Assembly: GCA_004292855.1 (NCBI GenBank)
Contig: RDXN01000044.1
Location: 1 to 64,000 of the forward strand
Origin: Cytophagales bacterium
Lineage (GTDB): Bacteria; Bacteroidota; Bacteroidia; Cytophagales; Spirosomataceae
Reading direction: 5' to 3'
Length of the DNA: 64,000 bases
Below the pieces are notes generated by a model. The model did not search any database. It was not told the DNA's origin and saw only the letters and a list, made by a program, of their open reading frames with translations. A program made the position numbers and the translations under genes. Below, one piece after another: positions 43,162 to 53,087 of this stretch (position 1 is the first letter of the stretch; every line of letters starts with the position of its first letter).

Positions 43162-44937
43162 ATGATGAAGATTCAGAAAAAATCGCTATTGACAACCCTT
43201 GCACTAGGTGCATTGTTGTCAGCTCCGGTATTTGCGCAGGACGTTCAGACGGGCTTGAAAGATCTGGAGTCGGAGCGGTTTGCTAAAGCTGAACAGACGT
43301 TCACGCAGTTGGCAAACAGCTCGCCAACGGCTGACAATCAGTATTATCTTGGCTATTACTATCTCCGCACTAATCAGTTGGACAAAGCGCAGGCTGCCTT
43401 CGAGAAAGGGGCTGCTGCTGATCCTAAAGGCCAATTGAACAACGTTGGTTTAGGGGCGGTTGCCCTTGCTAAAGGCGACCGTGGGGGAGCGAAAGCTAAA
43501 ATTGATGCTGCCGTTGCGGCAACCAAAGGCAAAAATGCGGACGTTCTGTTCCGTGCCGGCGAGGCTTACACGCTGAACGAAAAAACGAATGATCCGGCTG
43601 AAGCTCTTAAGCTGCTCGACATGGCGGCCAAGCTGGACAAGAAAGGCGGTGGTAGTGCCGATCTTAAGATGGCGCAGGGTGATGCCTATTTCATCAAAAA
43701 TGATGGAGGCACGGCTGTATCCCGCTACGAAGATGCCCTGATGGCGTCGCCAAATCTGGCTGAGGCTAATTATAAGATTGGTCGGTTGTATTTGCGGGGT
43801 AAGAACTACAAACTTGCTCAGGAATTCTTCAATAAAGCCATTGAGAACGATCCTGAGTTTGCCCTGACCTACCGCTCACTGGCTGACGCCTTTGCTGGCT
43901 CACGGGCCTACAAGCGTGCGGCTGAGAACATGGAGAAGTACGTAATCAAAAGCAACACGACTGATCCTGAATACCTGACTACGGTAGCCAAGTATTATTT
44001 TCTAGCCAACGACTATCTGAAAGCAACCAGCTATCTGGATCAATTGAAGGGGAAAGTGAACGACCCCGTTCTGGACCGGATGTATGGTTGGGCATACACG
44101 GCTCTCGGCAAAAACGATCAGGCTGTAGAGTCGTTGAATAAGTTCATTGCCGCTGCACCGAAGAAGGTAATCTACGACGATTACAAGTACTTGGGTCGGG
44201 CATACGGGCAGTTGGGAACGCCCGAAGCTGACTCGCTGGCGATTATCAACCTTGAGAAAGCGGCTCCTGAAGACACAGTCGATAACTTGTATCGCGAGAT
44301 TGCCAAGAAATACAACGACAGCAAGCGGTATGATCGCTCATTTGGATACTATAAGAAAGCGGTTGCAACGGGTAAGCCCCTCAACAACGACTACCTGAAC
44401 ATGGGACTGGCGGCTTATAACTATGGCAATCAAATTGGTCGTAGTATTATGAAGGAAGACACGGCAGGGGCCAAACAAGTGCGGAAGCAGTGGTTTCTCC
44501 GGGCTGACTCGTCGTATGCCAAATTGTCTGAGATAACACCAGCCTACTCGGCTGCCTATTATTACCGGGGCGTATCGAATTATTACGCTTATCCGGCGGT
44601 AGAGGCTTTGAGTAATCGGGCGTTTGTGCCTCATCTGGAAAAATTCGTTGAAATGGCCCCGCAGGACATTGCCGCCGATGCGTCGAAAGCTCCTCAATTC
44701 AACCGATTGTTGGTTGCATCCTACAATTTGTTGGTTGCAGATGCTGTAATTCGTAAAGACGATGTGAAGGCAAAAGAGTATGCTAATAAAATTCTGGCCA
44801 TTGATCCGAACGATAAGCGTGCTAAGGAATTCCTGGAGGGGCCAAAAGCAGCGCAGCCTGCACCAGCAGCTACAACGCCCGCCCCGGCTACCAAGCCTGC
44901 TCCGAAGGCACCTGTCAAGAAAGGATCTGCGAAATAA
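43162..44937 (+). CDS. Secreted tetratricopeptide-repeat protein
   Basis: 591 residues with a signal peptide (KKSLLTTLALGALLSAPVFAQ). At least eight TPR-like helical pairs are visible, for example AEQTFTQLANSSPTADNQYYLGYYYLRTNQLD near 40-75, AVSRYEDALMASPNLAEANYKIGRLYLRG near 185-215 and SLNKFIAAAPKKVIYDDYKYLGRAYGQLG near 320-350. The tail is a Pro/Ala/Lys-rich stretch (PAPAATTPAPATKPAPKAP) that may contact peptidoglycan or a partner. TPR proteins of this kind often follow TonB/PstS-like genes in Cytophagales and may act as a periplasmic scaffold. Its own promoter lies before it, and a hairpin follows the stop. Confidence 0.85.
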   Translation: MMKIQKKSLLTTLALGALLSAPVFAQDVQTGLKDLESERFAKAEQTFTQLANSSPTADNQYYLGYYYLRTNQLDKAQAAFEKGAAADPKGQLNNVGLGAVALAKGDRGGAKAKIDAAVAATKGKNADVLFRAGEAYTLNEKTNDPAEALKLLDMAAKLDKKGGGSADLKMAQGDAYFIKNDGGTAVSRYEDALMASPNLAEANYKIGRLYLRGKNYKLAQEFFNKAIENDPEFALTYRSLADAFAGSRAYKRAAENMEKYVIKSNTTDPEYLTTVAKYYFLANDYLKATSYLDQLKGKVNDPVLDRMYGWAYTALGKNDQAVESLNKFIAAAPKKVIYDDYKYLGRAYGQLGTPEADSLAIINLEKAAPEDTVDNLYREIAKKYNDSKRYDRSFGYYKKAVATGKPLNNDYLNMGLAAYNYGNQIGRSIMKEDTAGAKQVRKQWFLRADSSYAKLSEITPAYSAAYYYRGVSNYYAYPAVEALSNRAFVPHLEKFVEMAPQDIAADASKAPQFNRLLVASYNLLVADAVIRKDDVKAKEYANKILAIDPNDKRAKEFLEGPKAAQPAPAATTPAPATKPAPKAPVKKGSAK

Positions 44938-44960
44938 ACAGTTAGTATATGTTTTCAGTG

Positions 44961-44987
44961 AAGAGCGGCCCAACTTGGGCCGCTCTT
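44961..44987 (+). terminator. Terminator-like hairpin after the TPR gene
   Basis: An 11-bp GC-rich stem (aagagcggccc with gggccgctctt) closes a 5-nt loop 24 bp after the stop. The T run is poor (tcgtatatg), so termination may be partial. Confidence 0.65.
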
Positions 44988-45033
44988 CGTATATGTAGGA
45001 GGACATAAAAGCGAACCTGCAAAAACAGTCGTA

Positions 45034-45062
45034 TTGATTTTTAACGAGCCGTCGTAACTTTG
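45034..45062 (+). promoter_or_regulatory. Promoter of adk
   Basis: TTG (45034-45036), 18 bp, then TAACTTTG (45055-45062), an exact match to the Bacteroidota consensus, 43 bp before the adk start. Confidence 0.7.
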
Positions 45063-45104
45063 CGCCCTCTATAACTAGACAATCACAGCCCACTTCTAAA
45101 CCAT

Positions 45105-45686
45105 ATGCTTAATCTTGTACTGTTTGGCCCGCCGGGTGCGGGCAAAGGCACACAAAGTGAGAAGCTTATCGCCAAATTTCAATTAGTTCACCTGTCGACG
45201 GGTGATTTATTGCGTTCGCAGATTGCCGCTGGCACTGAACTGGGTATGCGTGCTAAAACGCTCATGGATGAGGGCGTTTTGGTGCCCGACGAGGTTGTGA
45301 TTGGCATGATTGATAGTAAGTTGAACGAAAACCAGTCGGCTCCCGGTTTCATTTTCGATGGGTTTCCTCGTACGGTGCCCCAAGCGGAGGCACTTGATGC
45401 GTTGTTGGCTACATACAATGAGCAGATTACGACCATGATCGCTTTGATTGTGGAAGAAGAGGAACTCACGCATCGGCTGTTGAACCGGGGCAAGTCGTCG
45501 GGTCGGCCCGACGATCAGAATGAGGATTTGATTCGGCGACGGGTCAATGAATACAACCAAAAAACAACACCCGTAGCCGGTTATTACAGCGGCCAAGGCA
45601 AGTACGCAGCGATTGATGGCGTGGGCGAGATCGACGAGATTTTCGAAACCATTTGCCAGAAAATAGCCGATGCTCAGTCGAGCTAG
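45105..45686 (+). CDS. adk: Adenylate kinase
   Basis: A 193-residue kinase that interconverts ATP plus AMP with two ADP. The P-loop GPPGAGKGT is at residues 7-15, the AMP site includes LSTGDLLR and GFPRTVPQ, and the LID arginines lie in NRGKSSGRPDD and LIRRRVNEY. The LID is of the short form, without zinc cysteines. The last motif GYYSGQGKYAAIDG is typical. obgE starts 60 bp downstream on the same strand and is probably co-transcribed. Confidence 0.96.
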   Translation: MLNLVLFGPPGAGKGTQSEKLIAKFQLVHLSTGDLLRSQIAAGTELGMRAKTLMDEGVLVPDEVVIGMIDSKLNENQSAPGFIFDGFPRTVPQAEALDALLATYNEQITTMIALIVEEEELTHRLLNRGKSSGRPDDQNEDLIRRRVNEYNQKTTPVAGYYSGQGKYAAIDGVGEIDEIFETICQKIADAQSS

Positions 45687-45746
45687 TGCGCAACGGCCAC
45701 CAAGGTATTGCTGTATGGATAGGGGAGAGGTGGCTAAAACGAGAGC

Positions 45747-46766
45747 ATGGCATCATCGAATTTTATTGACTACGTTAAGATAAATTGCCGTTCGGGAGCC
45801 GGAGGAGCCGGTTCGTCGCATTTTAGGCGCGAGAAACACGTGCCAAAAGGTGGCCCCGATGGGGGCGATGGCGGTCGGGGGGGGCACATTATTCTCCGGG
45901 GCAATTCGCAACACTGGACCCTGCTTCACCTGAAATATCGTAAGCACATCAAGGCCGATCCCGGTAAGGGTGGAGAAGGTGGTCGCCGGACGGGGCACGA
46001 AGGCGAAGATGTGATTCTGGACGTACCACTCGGCACCATTGCCCGCCTTGCGGAGACAGGTGAGCAAATTGCCGAAGTAACCACCGATGGGCAGGAGATT
46101 ATTTTGCTGCCTGGCGGTCGGGGTGGTCTTGGCAATGACCATTTCAAATCGCCAACTCAACAAGCCCCTCAATATTCCCAACCCGGCGAACCGGGTCAGG
46201 AAGAGTGGATTATTCTGGAATTAAAACTTCTGGCTGACGTAGGCCTGGTGGGTTTCCCGAATGCCGGAAAATCAACACTCTTGTCTGTTCTATCGGCGGC
46301 TCGTCCTGAAATCGCCGACTATCCATTTACAACGCTGGTTCCTAATTTGGGTGTAGTTGCCTACCGCGATTTTAAGTCGTTTGTCATGGCCGACATTCCG
46401 GGCATCATCGAAGGCGCGTCGCAAGGCAAAGGCCTGGGACTGCGTTTTCTGCGCCACATTGAGCGCAATTCAGTGCTACTATTTATGGTGCCGGTCACGG
46501 CCGAAGACATTCGCGCTGAGTACAATACGCTTGTTAACGAACTACATCAGTACAACCCCGAACTTTCGGATAAAGACCGACTGTTGGCCATAACGCAAGT
46601 GGATTTGGTAACGGACGAGGAATTGGCTACGATAAAAAAGACGTTACCTGATCGTATCAAGACCGTCTTTATTTCGGCGGTGCAACAGCAGGGGCTTACC
46701 GAATTGAAAGACGCCATTTGGCAAACATTATTGGAGGCACAACCCCCTGTTGAGACCGAAGGATAA
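45747..46766 (+). CDS. obgE: GTPase Obg
   Basis: A 339-residue ribosome-assembly and stress GTPase. The N-terminal Obg fold (residues 1-160) is glycine-rich ([28 protein letters not shown]). The G domain has G1 GFPNAGKST near 169, G3 [10 protein letters not shown] with switch II, and ITQVDLV as G4. The Obg C-terminal (OCT) domain of some species is absent; the protein ends soon after the G domain. It follows adk and precedes the secreted hydrolases by 41 bp. Confidence 0.95.
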   Translation: MASSNFIDYVKINCRSGAGGAGSSHFRREKHVPKGGPDGGDGGRGGHIILRGNSQHWTLLHLKYRKHIKADPGKGGEGGRRTGHEGEDVILDVPLGTIARLAETGEQIAEVTTDGQEIILLPGGRGGLGNDHFKSPTQQAPQYSQPGEPGQEEWIILELKLLADVGLVGFPNAGKSTLLSVLSAARPEIADYPFTTLVPNLGVVAYRDFKSFVMADIPGIIEGASQGKGLGLRFLRHIERNSVLLFMVPVTAEDIRAEYNTLVNELHQYNPELSDKDRLLAITQVDLVTDEELATIKKTLPDRIKTVFISAVQQQGLTELKDAIWQTLLEAQPPVETEG

Positions 46767-46807
46767 GTTTTTCACCCTCCTTGTAAACAAGTAGAGTTAC
46801 TTTGCTC

Positions 46808-49579
46808 ATGATGAAAAATTTTACGTTCTGGGCAGCTCTCACCAAGCTGCTTCTCTTTTCTTTAGCGGTATCTGCACAGATTCAAATCACTTTTCCCACG
46901 ACGCGTGCCGTTTTTCAACGAAATACGGCCAATCAGGCGACCGTTCGGGTGGCTGGTTTTTACACAACCGCGTTAAACCGCGTTGAAGCCCGCCTTACGG
47001 CTATTAACGGTGGCACAAGCATTGACTGGCGAACGGTACAAAACAACCCGTCGGGGGGTAGCTTCGTAGGCGAGCTAACTGGCGTAACGGGCGGCTGGTA
47101 TCGGCTCGAAGTCCGGGGAGTTTTCAACGATCAGATTGTAGGTGGTTCCACGCTGGAGCCGGTTGGCGTTGGCGAGGTATTTATTATTGCCGGACAGTCG
47201 AACGCACAGGGCGACCGCCCCACGGGTTTGCCCGCCAGCGACGACCGGGTTAACGCGGCTATCGTAGGTCAGCAAAACGAATCTGTTACTGATCCGGGTT
47301 ATCCTGTTTTTAGCAAGGTTGACAATAATATCGTGGTGGCCCCACGAGGTAACGGTCCTTATTATTGGGGTCGTTTGGGCGATTTGTTGGTACAACGCTT
47401 GGGTGTCCCGGTAATGTACTTCAACGTGGGCTGGGGGGCAACAACGGTTAGAAACTGGCGTGAAAGTGCCGAAACCGGACAGACTACCTATGTGTATTCT
47501 GGAACGCCAATGCCGCGCAGTCAACCATACGCGAATCTGAAGCAGGCAGCTCAATTCTATGCAAACATGTATGGGCTACGGGCCATTCTCTGGCATCAGG
47601 GAGAAGCTGATAACTTCACAAACACAACGACTGACCAATATGCTGGTGATTTGCTGTGGTTGGTGAACAGAATCCGTCAGGAAACAGGCAAAAATGTACC
47701 GTGGGTGATTTCGCGGGCCTCATTTGATAATGATCTGGCAGTATTTGGCCGCGCCAAGAACGCGAACGTGATTGCGGGGCAGAATGCAGTTATAAACCCG
47801 TCGGGGGGCGTTTTTCCCGGACCTACCACTGATGATTTTATTACAACGGCTGACCGTCGTGACAACACACACCTTTCAGATCTAGGACTCACGAAGGTGG
47901 CGGCTCAGTGGAATGATGTTTTAAACGACAATTTTTTTAACAACGCTCAGGCTATTCCACCTGCTCCTATACCAACTATCTCAACGGGTTGCCCCGGAAA
48001 CAACCGCGTTACGTTTACGCCGAGCGCGCCGTTTTCGAGTGTTGTTTGGGAGACGATCAACGATCAGGGGCAGGTTACGGGCACCGAGGGCGGGCCAAGC
48101 ATTACCAAAAGTGCCGGACCAACCCGTTATCGGGCTAAAGTGCGCGATGGTTTGGGCAATGTGAGCTACACAGGAGCCGTGCGTGTGTCTGATGGTCCAA
48201 GTATTGCGGCATCAGGGCCAACAACCTTTTGCGAGGGCGGAGCCGTGAACATCACGGCCAACTTTGACAATAACATTTCGTTTGTAAACGCACAGAGCAA
48301 CGCCGTTGTCGGTACGAACCGCACCTTGACGGCCTCGGCGTCGGGGAGTTTCTTTGCCCGGTATCGGGATGTGAGTGGTTGCGATTTCAACTCATCACCC
48401 ATCAGCGTGCAGGTGAACACGAACCCACCCGCACCCGTGATTGCCAACGACCGCCCCACTACGTTCTGTGAGGGAGACAATACCACGCTCCGGGCCAACA
48501 TCGACAACGTTCGCTACAATTGGACTTCTGGCGATAACAGTCAGGCAATTACCGTTCGTCGGGGGGGCACCTATCAGTTGACCGTCACAAACGGGAATGG
48601 CTGTACCTCGCCCCAATCGAACGCAGTTACGGTGGTTGTAAATCCAAATCCGGCGCAACCAACCATCGCTGCAAATGGCCCCACTACGTTTTGCGCCGAC
48701 CGGAACGTGACACTCACGGCCCCCGAAAGCGCGTCGTATGCGTGGAGTACGGGGGCAAACACACGCTCGATCACGATAAACCGGGCAGAGAGTTTCTCCG
48801 TTCGGGTCCGTAATCAGTTCAATTGTGTATCGGCAGAGTCGCCATCGCTCACAGTTCGGGTGAATCCGTTGCCCAACGCACCAACCATTACAGCGTTGGG
48901 GCAAACCACATTCTGCGAGGGGAGTCAGGTAACGTTAAGTGCCTCAAACGGTTCGCGCACATTTTGGTCGTCGGGCGATTCGACACAAACCGTAGTAGCC
49001 CGCACAACCGGGAGCTACACAGCCCGGAGTCGCGACAACAACGGGTGTATTTCACCCCAAAGTAATGCCGTGACGGTTACGGCACGGCCTGTTCCCGGCA
49101 CACCAACCGTAAACCAGATTGGTACATTTACGCTGCAAGCCCTTAGCTCGTCGAATGGAAACGCAACTTACAGGTGGTATCGCGGAGCCGACTCGCTGAA
49201 TCTGCAAACGCCTGTTATCAAAGCGGGTTTGTCGGGGGCGTATCGAGCACGAACCTACATCGTGTACGGCCCGACCCTGACGTGCTATTCGGCCTTTTCG
49301 CCCAATTTCACCTATACTGTCGATCCAAGTTTCAACGGCCTGAGCATATATCCAAATCCTTCGCCTGCGCAGCAGATTACTGTTGAGACATTGGAGAATA
49401 TTCAGAATGCCACCGTTACACTGTACACTCTTCTGGGGCAGGAAGCCGCTTCGTTTTCGGTGCCTCAGTTTTCTGAACGGCTGTTACTGAACCTCTCGAC
49501 TTTAGCCCCTGGTCAATACCTACTACAGGTTAGAGCCGCCAATTTCAACGTTTCTAAGCGAATTCTGATAGGAATGTAA
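46808..49579 (+). CDS. Secreted SGNH hydrolase with Ig-like repeats and T9SS tail (1)
   Basis: 923 residues from ATG 46808 (46811 is equally possible; the frame also opens with TTG 46802). After the signal peptide (LLLFSLAVSAQ) a beta domain (residues 20-115) precedes a sialate O-acetylesterase-type SGNH hydrolase: nucleophile in IIAGQSNAQGD, the oxyanion segment WHQGEAD and the Asp-His pair in DNTHLSDLG. Four Ig-like repeats follow, each opening with PTTFCEG or a close variant. The end is a type A T9SS domain (LSIYPNPSPAQQITVETLEN, LLGQEAA, LAPGQYLLQVRA). It is a surface or secreted esterase, probably acting on acetylated glycans. The next gene is a paralogue. Confidence 0.88.
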   Translation: MMKNFTFWAALTKLLLFSLAVSAQIQITFPTTRAVFQRNTANQATVRVAGFYTTALNRVEARLTAINGGTSIDWRTVQNNPSGGSFVGELTGVTGGWYRLEVRGVFNDQIVGGSTLEPVGVGEVFIIAGQSNAQGDRPTGLPASDDRVNAAIVGQQNESVTDPGYPVFSKVDNNIVVAPRGNGPYYWGRLGDLLVQRLGVPVMYFNVGWGATTVRNWRESAETGQTTYVYSGTPMPRSQPYANLKQAAQFYANMYGLRAILWHQGEADNFTNTTTDQYAGDLLWLVNRIRQETGKNVPWVISRASFDNDLAVFGRAKNANVIAGQNAVINPSGGVFPGPTTDDFITTADRRDNTHLSDLGLTKVAAQWNDVLNDNFFNNAQAIPPAPIPTISTGCPGNNRVTFTPSAPFSSVVWETINDQGQVTGTEGGPSITKSAGPTRYRAKVRDGLGNVSYTGAVRVSDGPSIAASGPTTFCEGGAVNITANFDNNISFVNAQSNAVVGTNRTLTASASGSFFARYRDVSGCDFNSSPISVQVNTNPPAPVIANDRPTTFCEGDNTTLRANIDNVRYNWTSGDNSQAITVRRGGTYQLTVTNGNGCTSPQSNAVTVVVNPNPAQPTIAANGPTTFCADRNVTLTAPESASYAWSTGANTRSITINRAESFSVRVRNQFNCVSAESPSLTVRVNPLPNAPTITALGQTTFCEGSQVTLSASNGSRTFWSSGDSTQTVVARTTGSYTARSRDNNGCISPQSNAVTVTARPVPGTPTVNQIGTFTLQALSSSNGNATYRWYRGADSLNLQTPVIKAGLSGAYRARTYIVYGPTLTCYSAFSPNFTYTVDPSFNGLSIYPNPSPAQQITVETLENIQNATVTLYTLLGQEAASFSVPQFSERLLLNLSTLAPGQYLLQVRAANFNVSKRILIGM

Positions 49580-49612
49580 ACCGAAGAAAATTTTTAAATG
49601 TGTGTTTTCCTG

Positions 49613-49646
49613 GCAAAAACCCCGGTCTATAAGCCGGGGTTTTTGC
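49613..49646. terminator. Bidirectional terminator between the SGNH genes
   Basis: A 13-bp stem (gcaaaaaccccgg with ccggggtttttgc) with an 8-nt loop and T/A runs on both sides, 34 bp after the stop of the first SGNH gene. Confidence 0.9.
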
Positions 49647-49820
49647 TGTCCGATAGATAAAAGATGAATTGTATTTTATAAAGGCATACTAATTTTGTGC
49701 GTTACGAGTTATTTTCTTTTGGAGTCAACCTTGCGCAAGCTTATCTAAAAAATGATGGCTCTTCAATTAGTTTGGGATGATTTTTGAAGGGCTAGTTAGT
49801 TAAGCTTGCTAAACACCTAT

Positions 49821-51959
49821 ATGAAACAAATCATACAACGAGCGTGCTGGGCGATAGTGATCGGTTTTGGCTTGCTGACTACCAAAGCAGCAGCACAAAT
49901 TATACGGATCACCTATCCTGAAACGCGTGCCGTTTTTCAGCGCAACCTCGATCAGACGTCTAACATATACGTTTCCGGCAACTTTTATCAGCCAACTGAT
50001 AGTGTTCAGGCGCGATTGGTGGCCGAGAATCCCGGACAGGGCCTGGCAACCAATTGGCAAACGGTGCAACGAAACCCACAGGCCGGAATTTTTCAGGGAT
50101 CGGTGCGAGGCACGACGGGCTGGTATCGGTTGGAAGTACGAGCCTTTGCCGGACGCGAAGTCATCGGCGAGGATGTAGTCCGCAAGATCGGTATTGGTGA
50201 GGTGTTCATTGTAACGGGGCAATCGAATGCACAGGGTTTCCAGGATCTGGGGGCCGTTGGTGCCACCGACGACCGCGTGAACTGCGTTGACTACGATAAC
50301 ACCAAAGACAATTCCCTTGCCGATCCACCCGCGCCCAAGTTTCAGCAATTAAGCGCGAGTGCCTTGATTGGTCCCCGTGGGCAGAGCGCGTGGTGCTGGG
50401 GGATTTTGGGTGATCAAATTGCCCGACAATACAATTGTCCCGTGTTGTTCATTAACACGGCCTGGGCCGGCACGACCATTCGGAACTGGACCGAGAGTGC
50501 GGACGGCAAGCAAACCAAGAACATCTTCCGAATTGGCACCCCCGACGAGAATTTCCCCACGGGTATGCCCTACGGCAACTTGATCAATGCTATCCGGTAT
50601 TATTGCTCTTTGTTTGGCTTGCGGGCCGTTTTGTGGCAGCAGGGCGAAACCGATAATATTCCGCTCAATTTGGGTCGTCAAGAGTATTCAACGCTCATGC
50701 AGTACCTGATCAACAAAACCCGCTCCGATACTGACCGGTATCCGGCCTGGATTTTGGCTCGCTCGTCATATAATCAGGGCAAAACAAGTTCAAACATTGT
50801 TCAGGCGCAGAGCGACGTTATTAACGTGTACAACAACAACGTGTTGCCCGGCCCTTTTACTGACCCCATTCAGATCCCGCGCCCCGGCGACGATGTTCAC
50901 TTTGGGGGCGATGGGTTGCGTCAGTTGGCACAAGCGTGGTACAACAGCATGGGGCCGGTATTTTTTGCCAGTTCGTTACCACTTTTGCCCTTGCCACAAC
51001 CAAGTATTACAACTGCTTGTGCTACAAACGGTAGCACCGTAACGCTGCGTTTGCCCGACGGCTACACGAACTATACCTGGCGCACAGGCGAGAAGACCCA
51101 AACGCTCACCGTAACCACCCCCGGTGTGTACCGAGCCACGACCAAAGATTTGAAGGGAAACACCTATTTGTCGCCTGCCGTTGAGATCACAACACCTATT
51201 CAGCCAACGCCCCCTACTGTGGTCTTGGGGCGGCAACCGGGGCAAGCGGCCACAGGCGAACAGCAAGTTTGCACCGACTCGGTGCTGACATTGGTAGCAA
51301 CCTCACCCGTGAACAATCGGCTTGTTTGGAACACCGGAGCCGTAGGCCGTACACTGTCGGTTGGGGCGGCTGGGGTTTATACGGTGCAGGCTACAAACTT
51401 GTTCGGTTGTCGCTCGGTAGCTTCGGCACCCGTTAATCTGGTGGTGCGGCCCCGGCTTGTGGTGCCAACCATTTCGCAGGCGGGTACGTACTCACTCAAA
51501 GCCGAGGTCCCCACAAGTTCGGGGTTTGGTGACCTGTTCGACTGGCGTCGGGGTATCAACGCGCTTCAAAATCAGAATACGTCGGTGGCCAAAGTGGGTA
51601 GCAGTGGGCAGTATAGCGCACGGGCCAAAACCATTTATACGCTCGCTAACGGTAGCAGTATTACCTGTTATTCGAGCTTCTCAAGCCCGTTCGACTATGT
51701 TCTCAATGAAGCTGATCAGGGTATGAGTGTGTATCCAAACCCCTCGCGCGACGGCAACGTGTATGTAGAAACCCTCGAAGACCTGCCCAATGCTGAGATC
51801 AATGTGTACACGTTAGCAGGGCAATTGGTGTTTACCAAAAAAGTAAACTCACTCAACACCCGGCAATGGTTACCCCTGACCACAATGGGCAAGGGACAAT
51901 ATGTCGCACAGGTTCGGTCGGCGGGTTACAATGTAGCCAAACGCTTTGTTATTGACTAG
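49821..51959 (+). CDS. Secreted SGNH hydrolase with T9SS tail (2)
   Basis: 712 residues from ATG 49821 (the frame opens at TTG 49806). Signal peptide ending TKAAAQ. It shares the first domain with its neighbour (YPETRAVFQRN against FPTTRAVFQRN) and has the same catalytic set: VTGQSNAQGF, WQQGETD and DDVHFGGDG. Only about two Ig-like repeats remain (CTDSVLTLVATSPVNN) before the type A T9SS domain (MSVYPNPSRDGNVYVETLED, AGQLVFTKK, GKGQYVAQVRSAGYN). The two genes arose by tandem duplication, with change mainly in repeat number. Its own terminator follows. Confidence 0.88.
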   Translation: MKQIIQRACWAIVIGFGLLTTKAAAQIIRITYPETRAVFQRNLDQTSNIYVSGNFYQPTDSVQARLVAENPGQGLATNWQTVQRNPQAGIFQGSVRGTTGWYRLEVRAFAGREVIGEDVVRKIGIGEVFIVTGQSNAQGFQDLGAVGATDDRVNCVDYDNTKDNSLADPPAPKFQQLSASALIGPRGQSAWCWGILGDQIARQYNCPVLFINTAWAGTTIRNWTESADGKQTKNIFRIGTPDENFPTGMPYGNLINAIRYYCSLFGLRAVLWQQGETDNIPLNLGRQEYSTLMQYLINKTRSDTDRYPAWILARSSYNQGKTSSNIVQAQSDVINVYNNNVLPGPFTDPIQIPRPGDDVHFGGDGLRQLAQAWYNSMGPVFFASSLPLLPLPQPSITTACATNGSTVTLRLPDGYTNYTWRTGEKTQTLTVTTPGVYRATTKDLKGNTYLSPAVEITTPIQPTPPTVVLGRQPGQAATGEQQVCTDSVLTLVATSPVNNRLVWNTGAVGRTLSVGAAGVYTVQATNLFGCRSVASAPVNLVVRPRLVVPTISQAGTYSLKAEVPTSSGFGDLFDWRRGINALQNQNTSVAKVGSSGQYSARAKTIYTLANGSSITCYSSFSSPFDYVLNEADQGMSVYPNPSRDGNVYVETLEDLPNAEINVYTLAGQLVFTKKVNSLNTRQWLPLTTMGKGQYVAQVRSAGYNVAKRFVID

Positions 51960-51984
51960 TCAAAACCTTCTGGATAAAGCAGGG

Positions 51985-52011
51985 AGCCTTCTCGTTTGAG
52001 AAGGCTTTTTG
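51985..52011 (+). terminator. Terminator of the second SGNH gene
   Basis: A 9-bp stem (agccttctc with gagaaggct), loop gttt, then T5. It separates the hydrolase genes from the nuo operon. Confidence 0.88.
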
Positions 52012-52099
52012 TCTTTCATAACTTTTCTGCCAAACAGTCGGTTAAACCGCTGTGTCTAATTTATGCTTAACTTGCGCCGTAATTTAGAGAGGAGAAATT

Positions 52100-52471
52100 A
52101 TGAATGCAGCCTACGTACCATCGGACTATCTACCGGTGTTTGTTCAACTCCTGCTGGCCCTTGGTTTTATCGTTACAACGATGATCGTAACGCACTCCAT
52201 TGGCCCAAAACGGAAGAGTCAGAAGAAAGACGACCCGTTCGAGTGTGGAATTCCAGTTGTTGGTGATGCCCGTACTCCCATTTCAATCAAATATTTCCTA
52301 ATTGCCATTTTGTTTGTTCTGTTCGATGTGGAGGTCATTTTTATGTACCCCTGGGCCGTGAACTTTAAGCAATTAGGCTGGTTTGGTTTTGTTGAAATGG
52401 TGCTATTTATGGGCTTGTTACTGGCGGGTTTTTACTACATCATTCGCAAGGGAATTTTGAAGTGGGAATAG
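52100..52471 (+). CDS. nuoA: NADH-quinone oxidoreductase subunit A
   Basis: 123 residues with three membrane helices (VFVQLLLALGFIVTTMIV, YFLIAILFVLFDVEVIFMYPW, MVLFMGLLLAGFYYII). The loop DPFECGIPVVGDARTPISIKYF and the acidic FDVEVIFMYPW are the strict NuoA motifs. Part of the membrane arm of complex I near the quinone site. The ATG at 52100 has a purine-rich gagaggag upstream; an open frame from 52063 in another frame is not real. First gene of the nuo operon. Confidence 0.95.
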   Translation: MNAAYVPSDYLPVFVQLLLALGFIVTTMIVTHSIGPKRKSQKKDDPFECGIPVVGDARTPISIKYFLIAILFVLFDVEVIFMYPWAVNFKQLGWFGFVEMVLFMGLLLAGFYYIIRKGILKWE

Positions 52472-52539
52472 ATGCCCTCAGACAAATTATAACGACACAC
52501 AAATCGTTATAATCTAACATAGCAATACTCGCTAAACAG

Positions 52540-53085
52540 ATGTCAACAAGCGTTAAAATGGTCGAAGCTCCTCCTAGTTACGATGGGGCGGGTTTTTCGG
52601 CAACCTCTCTCGATAAGGTAATTGGAATGGCCCGTGCCAACTCGTTATGGCCGTTGCCGTTCGCTACGTCCTGCTGTGGTATCGAGTTCATGGCCACAAT
52701 GGGTTCACACTACGACTTTGCTCGGTTTGGCTCGGAGCGACCAAGCTTCTCGCCCCGCCAAGCCGATTTGCTCATGGTGATGGGAACAATTGCCAAGAAG
52801 ATGGCTCCAATCGTGAAGCAGGTGTATCTGCAAATGGCCGAGCCTCGCTGGGTGATTGCGATGGGAGCCTGTGCTTCAAGTGGGGGTATTTTCGATACCT
52901 ACAGCGTGTTGCAGGGCATTGATCGGATCATACCTGTCGACGTGTATATTCCCGGTTGCCCACCCCGCCCTGAGCAGGTGATTGACGGACTGATGCAAAT
53001 TCAGGAATTGGCCCGAAACGAGTCGCTCCGCCGACGTAATACCGACGAATACAGTTTGCTACTCAATTCTTACGGAATACAATAA
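52540..53085 (+). CDS. nuoB: NADH-quinone oxidoreductase subunit B
   Basis: 181 residues. It binds cluster N2, the last iron-sulfur centre before quinone. The ligands are the tandem ATSCCGIEFM pair, the Cys of AMGACASSGG and the Cys of IPGCPPRPE. The first residues (MSTSVKMVEAPPSYDG) are variable. It sits 68 bp after nuoA. A 26-bp-arm hairpin separates it from nuoC. Confidence 0.96.
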   Translation: MSTSVKMVEAPPSYDGAGFSATSLDKVIGMARANSLWPLPFATSCCGIEFMATMGSHYDFARFGSERPSFSPRQADLLMVMGTIAKKMAPIVKQVYLQMAEPRWVIAMGACASSGGIFDTYSVLQGIDRIIPVDVYIPGCPPRPEQVIDGLMQIQELARNESLRRRNTDEYSLLLNSYGIQ

Positions 53086-53087
53086 AG

